Assembly: GCF_001428005.1 (NCBI RefSeq)
Contig: NZ_LMSB01000034.1
Location: 1,793 to 65,792 of the forward strand
DNA from: Arthrobacter sp. Soil736
GTDB taxonomy: Bacteria > Actinomycetota > Actinomycetes > Actinomycetales > Micrococcaceae
Reading direction: 5' to 3'
Length of the DNA: 64,000 nt
The position numbers and the translations under genes were made by a program. Numbering within the stretch: the first letter of the stretch is position 1; every line of letters starts with the position of its first letter. Positions 57,843-64,000 of this stretch are shown here, in pieces. The notes beneath the pieces are model-generated. The model searched no databases. It was given only the letters and a program-made list of their open reading frames with translations, and was not told where the DNA came from.

Positions 57843-59816
57843 TCAGCCGCCGAGGATGGCGCGGGTGATCTCGTCGGCGTCGCGCAGGGTGCGCTGGCCG
57901 CTCGCGTAGACCGGGCCGGCCTGCTGGACGGCTTCGGCGGCGATGGCCGTTCCCCACTGCGTGGCCGAGAGCTGCAGGCCCAGCACGAAGAGCCGTTCGG
58001 CAACTTCGCCGTTGGCGGCCACGGGACGGTAGGGATGCGGGCTGACGTCCAGCCCCGAGGACTGCACCGGCGTGCCTTCGACGGTCATCATGGTCCGCGG
58101 GCGCACCAGGCCGTCCGCCAGCAGCTGTTCCAGGAGCGGCGACTCGTTAACGGCCACCCGGTTGGCCGGCGCCAGGGCCTCGACCATGGTCCGCGCCTCG
58201 GCGGCGTCGTCGTGGACCCACGGCGAAGCGGCGGTGAAGACGCCCCTGCTCCGGTCCAGCCCGAACTTGGGATCCGGTCCGACGAAGCTGACCACGCCGG
58301 CGCGGGCGAGCGCCGCCAGCTGCTCGGCGCGCAGTGCCGGCGGTCCGCTGGCAAGGCCTTCCACGAACGACTCAAACCAGCCACGCAGCCCGGCGACCCA
58401 CGACTCGTCGGTGATGCCGCCGTCGGCCACCACTGATTTCAGCACGGCGCGTCCGTGGTGCAGCGCGCCGATGGCCATCTTGACGGGGTCGTCCTCTCCC
58501 AGGGCTGAACGGCGGGCGTCGTCGAGCAGATAGTCGACGACGGCGGCGTCCAGCTCCGCCCGGGAACCGAAGGACCGGCCGGCCAGCGGCGCCGCGAGGC
58601 TGCGCAGGTCCAGCCTGCTGGCGGGGCGGACATGCCCCGCAATGACGGCGTTGGACGCCTCTTCCCACCTGCCCATGCTGTGCGCGTGCGGGTGCAGGGC
58701 CTCATCCAGCTCCGACAGGAACTTCGCGGGGTCCGGCACCGCGCCTGGCTGCGAGCGCACCAGCGTGGAGTAGTAGGCCCAGAGCGCGTCCCGGTGCAGG
58801 AGGGGCCAGAGGTCGTGGTCAAAGGCCGGCACGATTCCCGCCGACGCAAACCGCTTCAGGGCGCTCTCCGTGCAGTACCTGAGCGTGACCGAGGCCGGAT
58901 AGTAGCCGTCAAGCGTGGCCTTGGACCGGTACGGGGTTCCGCGCCGGGACGCCGCGATGATCAGCGGTTCCTGGCCCGACGGCAGGTACTCCAGGCTGTC
59001 GCCGGCGTCCACGAACTTCCCGCCGCGGCCCTCCGTGAGCTGGCCCATGACGTCGAAGAAGTTCAGCCCCATCCCGCGGACCAGGACCGGCTCCTGCGCG
59101 GGGATGACAGACCAGTCGACGTCGGCCGGGACGGCAGGGGGAAGGTAGCGGAGGCCCAGCTGGGCGGCCGCCGCCTGCAGCTGGCGCTGCTCGGGGCTGA
59201 GGCGGGATGCCAGGTGGCCCAGTGCGAGCACCACCGAGTCCGCGGCGAGCGTCCCGCCGCCGGCCAGGACGACGTCGAACGTTCCGTCCGGCGCGGGGCG
59301 CACGGCGGTGGCCGACGTTTCGTGGACGGCGACGGTGACGCCGTCGGGCAGTGCGGCCAGCAGCTCCTCGAACGTGGAGCGCAGGTAGCGCCCGTACAGC
59401 GCGCGGCTGGGGAAATCGCGGGACCCCAGCACGGCGAGTTCCGCGCGCTCGTCGTCGGTCAGCGAAGGGAGGGGGTCCTGCTGCTGGCCGGCCCGCCAGC
59501 GGTCGAACGTGCTGCCGGCAACCGGGGCGGCGAGGTTTGGGTCCTCCGGAATGAGGGTGGGGTAGAAGGACTGGGTGTTCATCAGGTACAGCCGCGACTG
59601 GCCGGGCTGCCAGACGTGCCCCGGGCCTGCCGGGTAGGGATCGATCACGTCGATGTGCAGGCGGGCCGCGGCCGCGGCGTCCGGGGCCGACGACGGGTCC
59701 GGGTCAGATCCGGACGGTCCTGCGGCGGCCCAGTTGGCGAGCAGCCGCTCCAGCACGCTGGCACCCCTGGGACCGGCGCCTATCAGTGCCGTTCGGATGC
59801 TTTGCGAGGTGACCAC
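57843..59816 (-). CDS. FAD/NAD(P)-binding oxidoreductase-like protein
   Basis: The 657-aa protein (from GTG 59816) begins with a dinucleotide-binding motif, TALIGAGPRGASVLERLL, followed by HIDVIDPYPAGPGHVWQPGQ and LMNTQSFYPTLIPEDPN, typical of the FAD_NAD_binding_9 group. A second Rossmann region has VVLALGHLASRL. Reaction and substrate are unknown. TACTCT (59824-59829) lies 7 nt before the GTG, a leaderless layout; the frame's upstream extension would overlap the divergent S9 gene. Confidence 0.83.
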   Translation of the reverse strand: MVTSQSIRTALIGAGPRGASVLERLLANWAAAGPSGSDPDPSSAPDAAAAARLHIDVIDPYPAGPGHVWQPGQSRLYLMNTQSFYPTLIPEDPNLAAPVAGSTFDRWRAGQQQDPLPSLTDDERAELAVLGSRDFPSRALYGRYLRSTFEELLAALPDGVTVAVHETSATAVRPAPDGTFDVVLAGGGTLAADSVVLALGHLASRLSPEQRQLQAAAAQLGLRYLPPAVPADVDWSVIPAQEPVLVRGMGLNFFDVMGQLTEGRGGKFVDAGDSLEYLPSGQEPLIIAASRRGTPYRSKATLDGYYPASVTLRYCTESALKRFASAGIVPAFDHDLWPLLHRDALWAYYSTLVRSQPGAVPDPAKFLSELDEALHPHAHSMGRWEEASNAVIAGHVRPASRLDLRSLAAPLAGRSFGSRAELDAAVVDYLLDDARRSALGEDDPVKMAIGALHHGRAVLKSVVADGGITDESWVAGLRGWFESFVEGLASGPPALRAEQLAALARAGVVSFVGPDPKFGLDRSRGVFTAASPWVHDDAAEARTMVEALAPANRVAVNESPLLEQLLADGLVRPRTMMTVEGTPVQSSGLDVSPHPYRPVAANGEVAERLFVLGLQLSATQWGTAIAAEAVQQAGPVYASGQRTLRDADEITRAILGG

Positions 59817-59877
59817 GGCATCCAGAGTATCGGCATGTGACTTGCTAGCTGAGCCGGGATGTTGTTTGGATGGGGCG

Positions 59878-62196
59878 ATGACCACCACCGCAGCTGATTC
59901 CGCCCCCGCGTCCGGCGCCGTTCCTCCCGGAACCGCGCCGGAGCCCACCGACGAAAACATCTGGCTTGAGGACATCTACGGTGAGCAGCAGCTGGCCTGG
60001 GTCCGTGAACAGAATGCCCGCACCGAGGATCTGCTCGAGGACGCGGACTACGCGCGCCTCGAAGGGGAGATCCTTGAGGTGCTCGATTCCACGGACAAGA
60101 TTGCCATGGTGAACAAGCGCGGCGACTGGTACTACAACTTCTGGAAGGACGGGCAGAATCCGAAGGGGCTGTGGCGCCGGACCACCTGGGAAAGCTACTG
60201 CAGCGACGCCCCCGAATGGGAGGTGCTGCTCGACGTTGACGCGCTCGCCGCCGCCGAGGGCGAGGAATGGGTGTTCCACGGAGCGAACTTCCTCCGGCCG
60301 GAACCCGGCCAGCCCTACCGGCGTGCCCTCGTGGCGCTCTCCCCCGACGGCGGCGACGCCAACCGCCACCGCGAGTTCGACGTCGAGTCCCTCAGTTTCG
60401 TGGACGCCGCCGCCGGCGGCTTTGACCTGCCGACGGCGAAGGGCAACGCCTCGTGGCTGGATGCGGACACGCTGCTGGTCGCCAGCACCGCCGAAGACCT
60501 GCCCCGAACGGCGTCCTCCTACGCACGCACCGGCGTGAAGCTGCGCCGGGGCCAGCGGCTGGCCGATGCGCCCCGGATCTTCGAGATCCCCGAGGACCAC
60601 ATGATGGCGATCGTGGCCCACGACTCCACGCCCGGGTTTGAACGGACGTTCGCCGTGGACTGGATCGATTTCTTCAACCGGAGCACGTCGGTGCTGCGGG
60701 ACGGCTCCTGGGTGCCGGTGGATGTGCCCACGGATGTCAACCTCAGCGCGCACCGGGACTGGCTGCTCTTCCGCCCCCAGGCCGAGTGGACCGTGGACGG
60801 CACCAGCTATCCGGCCGGCTCGCTCCTGGCCGCGGACTTTGAGGGCTTCCTCGCCGGCGAGCGCGCGCTGACGGTTCTCTTCACCCCGGACGAACACACC
60901 TCCCTGCAGTCCTGGAGCTGGACGCGGAACTTCCTGCTGCTGAACCTGCTGCGGGACGTCTCTTCGGAAATCCGGGTGCTGGATCCTTCACGGCCCGGTT
61001 CCGGGGACGGTTCGGGCGACGGCGCCTGGGCGTCCACCCTGCTCGACGCCTGCCCGCCGCTGCACGACGTCAACGCCTTTGCCGTGGACGACGAAGATGA
61101 GGCCGGCGGCGATTCCGACGGCGGCAGGCACTCCGCCGGACCGGCCGGGGCCGGCGACGACTTCTGGCTCGTGGCCACCGGCTTCACAACGCCCAGCACG
61201 CTGACTCGGGGCAGGCTGACGCGCCAGCCTGCCGGCGGCGCCTCCGAAGGTCCCACGGGCGGAGCTCCCGCAGCAGGCGTGGCGAGCAGCCATGCGGTAG
61301 TCAAGTCGTCGCCGTCGTTCTTCAACGAGGCCGACTACGAGGTGCAGCAGCATTTCGCGGTGTCCGAGGACGGCACGAAAGTGCCGTACTTCCAGGTCGC
61401 GGCACGCGGCCTGGTGCTCGATGGGCAGAACCCCACCCAGCTCTCCGGCTATGGCGGCTTCGAGGTCTCCCGGACCCCGGCCTACAGCGGCGCCATCGGA
61501 CGGGCCTGGCTCGAGCGGCGCACGGGCGGGGCCGCAGGCACCGGCGGCGATGCGGACGGACACCCGGCCCACAGCCGCGGCGGCGTCTACGTCGTGGCCA
61601 ACATCCGCGGCGGCGGAGAATACGGCCCGTCGTGGCACCGGGCCGCGCTGCGGGAAAAGCGCCACCGGGCCTACGAGGACTTCGCCGCCGTCGCCCGGCA
61701 CCTGATTTCCCGGGGCGTCACCTCCCGCGAGCGCCTCGGCTGCGTGGGCGGCTCCAACGGCGGGCTGCTCGTGGGCAACATGCTGACGCGCTACCCCGAA
61801 CTGTTCGGCGCCGTCTCGTGCGGAGTGCCGCTGCTGGACATGCGCCGGTACACGAAACTCTCGGCCGGCCACTCGTGGATCGCCGAGTACGGCGACCCGG
61901 ATGTTCCGGAGCACTGGGATTTCATCAGGACGTTCTCGCCGTACCACCTGCTCAAGGACGGCGTGGACTATCCGGAAACCTTCATCTGGACGGCCACCTC
62001 GGATGACCGGGTGGGCCCGGTGCAGGCCCGCAAGATGGCGGCGCGCATGCTGGCCATGGGCATCCCCAACGTGTGGTTCCACGAAGCCCTGGAGGGCGGG
62101 CACGCCGGTGCCTCGGACAACAGGCAGGCAGCCGCGCTCCAGAGCCGCAGCCAGCACTTCCTCTGGCGGTCCCTGGCCGGCCGCTCTGACAGCTAA
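59878..62196 (+). CDS. S9-family prolyl oligopeptidase
   Basis: A 772-aa serine peptidase. An N-terminal PWLEDIYG-like start (ENIWLEDIYGEQQLAWVREQ) leads into a beta-propeller domain, with a Gly/Asp-rich insertion near 400-480. The C-terminal alpha/beta-hydrolase domain has nucleophile Ser in GCVGGSNGGLLVGNM (near 626), Asp in TSDDRVGPVQARKMA (near 709) and His in EGGHAGASDN (near 742). No signal peptide is visible, so it is probably cytoplasmic. ATG 59878 is chosen over upstream starts that lack homology. Confidence 0.93.
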   Translation: MTTTAADSAPASGAVPPGTAPEPTDENIWLEDIYGEQQLAWVREQNARTEDLLEDADYARLEGEILEVLDSTDKIAMVNKRGDWYYNFWKDGQNPKGLWRRTTWESYCSDAPEWEVLLDVDALAAAEGEEWVFHGANFLRPEPGQPYRRALVALSPDGGDANRHREFDVESLSFVDAAAGGFDLPTAKGNASWLDADTLLVASTAEDLPRTASSYARTGVKLRRGQRLADAPRIFEIPEDHMMAIVAHDSTPGFERTFAVDWIDFFNRSTSVLRDGSWVPVDVPTDVNLSAHRDWLLFRPQAEWTVDGTSYPAGSLLAADFEGFLAGERALTVLFTPDEHTSLQSWSWTRNFLLLNLLRDVSSEIRVLDPSRPGSGDGSGDGAWASTLLDACPPLHDVNAFAVDDEDEAGGDSDGGRHSAGPAGAGDDFWLVATGFTTPSTLTRGRLTRQPAGGASEGPTGGAPAAGVASSHAVVKSSPSFFNEADYEVQQHFAVSEDGTKVPYFQVAARGLVLDGQNPTQLSGYGGFEVSRTPAYSGAIGRAWLERRTGGAAGTGGDADGHPAHSRGGVYVVANIRGGGEYGPSWHRAALREKRHRAYEDFAAVARHLISRGVTSRERLGCVGGSNGGLLVGNMLTRYPELFGAVSCGVPLLDMRRYTKLSAGHSWIAEYGDPDVPEHWDFIRTFSPYHLLKDGVDYPETFIWTATSDDRVGPVQARKMAARMLAMGIPNVWFHEALEGGHAGASDNRQAAALQSRSQHFLWRSLAGRSDS

Positions 62197-62297
62197 GTCC
62201 CCCTGGGATTACTGCGCGTTCTGATCCGCACGTTTTGGTGCCGTTTTGCACTGGATGGCCGGTTCTGCGTATCCTTGGTTGGCTAGTAATAGCAATT

Positions 62298-62385
62298 GGA
62301 GACGTGCCAGAGCGGCCGAATGGGCTTCACTGCTAATGAAGTGTGGGGCACAACTCCACCGGGGGTTCAAATCCCCCCGTCTCCG
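62298..62385 (+). tRNA. tRNA-Ser (anticodon GCT)
   Basis: Class II cloverleaf: acceptor GGAGACG/CGTCTCC, anticodon stem CTTCA/TGAAG with loop CTGCTAA, long variable arm, and T arm with TTCAAAT. 88 nt, no encoded CCA. Confidence 0.96.
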
Positions 62386-62390
62386 CGTTT

Positions 62391-62414
62391 GGCCCCGGTC
62401 CTCGGACCGGGGCC
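62391..62414 (+). terminator. Rho-independent terminator of tRNA-Ser(GCT)
   Basis: GGCCCCGGTCC pairs with GGACCGGGGCC around a tiny loop and is followed by TTTTGCG. Confidence 0.85.
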
Positions 62415-62493
62415 TTTTGCGTTCCCCCGGTGCATCCGTCCGCGTCGCGGACGGTCGGCGCGGACCTCGCCTTTCCGGTGGCAGGATAATCGC

Positions 62494-64000
62494 ATGACAG
62501 GCAACGAGGCATTCGACGCGATCATCGTCGGCGGCGGGCACAACGGACTGGCGGCCGCGGGGTACCTTTCCAGGGCCGGCCAGCGGGTGCTGGTACTGGA
62601 GAGGCTTGGCCAGGCCGGCGGTGCCGCCGTTTCCGCCCAGGCGTTCGACGGCGTCGACGCCCGCCTGTCCCGCTACTCATATTTGGTCAGCCTCCTGCCG
62701 CGGCAGGTCATCGACGACCTCGGCCTGAACATCCGGCTGGCCCGCCGCCGGTATTCCTCCTACACGCCTGACCCGTCGCACCCGGGCCGCGGCCTTCTCA
62801 TCGACAACGGCGACGCCGGCGGCACCACCGCATCCTTCACCGCCATTGGCGCGCCCGCCGGCGAGGCGGAGGCGTTCGACACGTTCTACGGCAACTGCCG
62901 CAAACTTACCGAGGCCCTGTGGCCCACCATGCTGTCCCCGCTGCCGACGAGGTCGGAGGCGAGGCGGCTGGCGGAAGCCGCCGGGGCCACCGAGGCGTGG
63001 GACGCGGTGATGGAGCGGCCCATCGGCGAATCCATCGCCGCGTCGCTGCAGCACGGCCTGGTGCGCGGGGTGGTGCTGACTGACGCCCTGATCGGTACAT
63101 TCGCTCAAGCCGGCAGCGAAGACCTGCAGCAGAACATCTGCTTCCTTTACCACCTGATCGGCGGCGGCACCGGTGACTGGGATGTTCCGATCGGCGGCAT
63201 GGGTTCGGTGTCCGGCGAGCTGGAACGGGCTGCCCGGGAAGCAGGAGCCACGGTTCTCACCGGCGCGGAAGTGACGGGCGTCGACCCCTTGGGAACCGTC
63301 ACCTACACCTGTGCGGGCGAGGACCGCGTGGCCGCGGCCAGCTGGATTCTCGCCAACGTTGCCCCCGCCGTGCTGGCGCGGCTGAGGACGGGCGGGGCAG
63401 CCTCCCGGCCGGAGGACCTGAATCCCAACCACACCCTCGAGGGGGCACAGGTCAAGGTTAACCTGCTGCTGAAGAGACTCCCGCGGCTGCTGGACCAGAC
63501 GGTCAGTCCGGAAGCGGCCTTCGGCGGCACCTTCCACATCAACGAGACGTGGGACCAGCTGGACCGGGCCTACCGGACGGCGGAATCTGGAGCCGTTCCC
63601 CGGCCCTTGCCGTGCGAGATCTACTGCCACTCGCTGACGGACCCCACCATCCTGTCGCCGGAGTTGCAGGCGGCCGGAGCCCAGACCCTGACCGTGTTCG
63701 GACTCCACGTTCCGGACCGCCTCATCACCGAAGCGAACAACGAGGCGCGCCGTGCCGAACTCAAGGCGGCCGTGCTCAGCTCCCTAAACTCCGTGCTCGC
63801 AGAGCCCATCGAGGACCTCCTCATGACGGCACCGGACGGGCGCCCCTGCATTGAAACCAAGACCACACTGGACATCGAGCGGGCCGTCGGCATGCCGCGC
63901 GGCAACATCTTCCACGGAGGCCTGGACTGGCCCTTCGTGGACGACGGGACTCCGCTGGACACCCCGGCCCGCCGCTGGGGCGTGGCCACCGGCGATGACC
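62494..64000 (+). CDS. Phytoene-desaturase-like FAD oxidoreductase (runs off right edge)
   Basis: From ATG 62494 the frame is open to the window end (502 codons seen). The N-terminus AIIVGGGHNGLAAAGYLSRA, then VLVLERLGQAGGAAVS, is the FAD-binding motif of the phytoene dehydrogenase/PYROXD2 group. GGMGSVSGELERAAREAGA is the conserved second FAD region, and AQVKVNLLLKRLP follows. PYROXD2-like proteins are not clearly linked to carotenoids, so no pathway is assigned. AGGATAA precedes the start. Confidence 0.88.
   Translation, partial: MTGNEAFDAIIVGGGHNGLAAAGYLSRAGQRVLVLERLGQAGGAAVSAQAFDGVDARLSRYSYLVSLLPRQVIDDLGLNIRLARRRYSSYTPDPSHPGRGLLIDNGDAGGTTASFTAIGAPAGEAEAFDTFYGNCRKLTEALWPTMLSPLPTRSEARRLAEAAGATEAWDAVMERPIGESIAASLQHGLVRGVVLTDALIGTFAQAGSEDLQQNICFLYHLIGGGTGDWDVPIGGMGSVSGELERAAREAGATVLTGAEVTGVDPLGTVTYTCAGEDRVAAASWILANVAPAVLARLRTGGAASRPEDLNPNHTLEGAQVKVNLLLKRLPRLLDQTVSPEAAFGGTFHINETWDQLDRAYRTAESGAVPRPLPCEIYCHSLTDPTILSPELQAAGAQTLTVFGLHVPDRLITEANNEARRAELKAAVLSSLNSVLAEPIEDLLMTAPDGRPCIETKTTLDIERAVGMPRGNIFHGGLDWPFVDDGTPLDTPARRWGVATGDD

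Overview
The window comes from a high-GC actinobacterium of the Micrococcaceae, most likely Arthrobacter or a close relative such as Pseudarthrobacter. The evidence is the 5' part of the 16S gene, the high GC content of nearly all genes, the boxA-type rRNA leader, the GlgE pathway, CarD, a SenX3-RegX3 pair divergent from phoU, a Bpa-type proteasome activator, and many start codons only 6-7 nt after a TANNNT -10 element, as expected for leaderless actinobacterial mRNAs.

Layout. 1-1000: start of an rRNA operon on the minus strand, with two promoters and three boxA-bearing leader repeats. 1.1-14.5 kb: an alpha-glucan/trehalose region. glgE-treS-(mak-glgB fusion) form one minus-strand operon that turns trehalose into branched alpha-glucan through maltose-1-phosphate. 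Divergent glgP and downstream glgX degrade the glucan. A secreted barnase-like RNase and its barstar inhibitor lie between glgX and glgP. 14.6-32.5 kb: mostly housekeeping genes (nitrilase-family hydrolase, rlmB, cysS, ispF, ispD, carD, regX3-senX3/phoU, gpmA, a cystathionine-type PLP enzyme, tmk-holB, a secreted alpha/beta hydrolase, and a HAD protein lacking its nucleophile).

32.7-37.1 kb: a decayed integrative element in a tRNA-Thr(CGT) gene. The 3' half of the tRNA and its terminator are repeated at 37.06-37.14 kb. Between the copies lie an IS110 fragment, a PKD-domain lipoprotein, small unknown genes including a coupled membrane-protein cassette, and remnants of a tyrosine-recombinase gene. 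37.2-46 kb: an orphan FtsW/RodA-type gene, an isochorismatase-like hydrolase, a PAS-ANTAR regulator, small stress-type proteins (GlsB/YeaQ, CsbD), an aldo/keto reductase, Bpa with an unknown partner gene, and a GNAT protein.

46-64 kb: cstA-ybdD (pyruvate/peptide uptake), a PadR-ABC transporter operon with a clear operator palindrome, a quinone oxidoreductase, tRNA-Ser(TGA), a two-domain VOC protein, a 5'-nucleotidase-like metallophosphatase lacking an export signal, an FAD/NAD(P)-binding protein, an S9 prolyl oligopeptidase, tRNA-Ser(GCT), and a phytoene-desaturase-like oxidoreductase running off the right edge. I see no CRISPR array, intact prophage or complete IS. All assignments rest on reading motifs by eye; no database search was possible.
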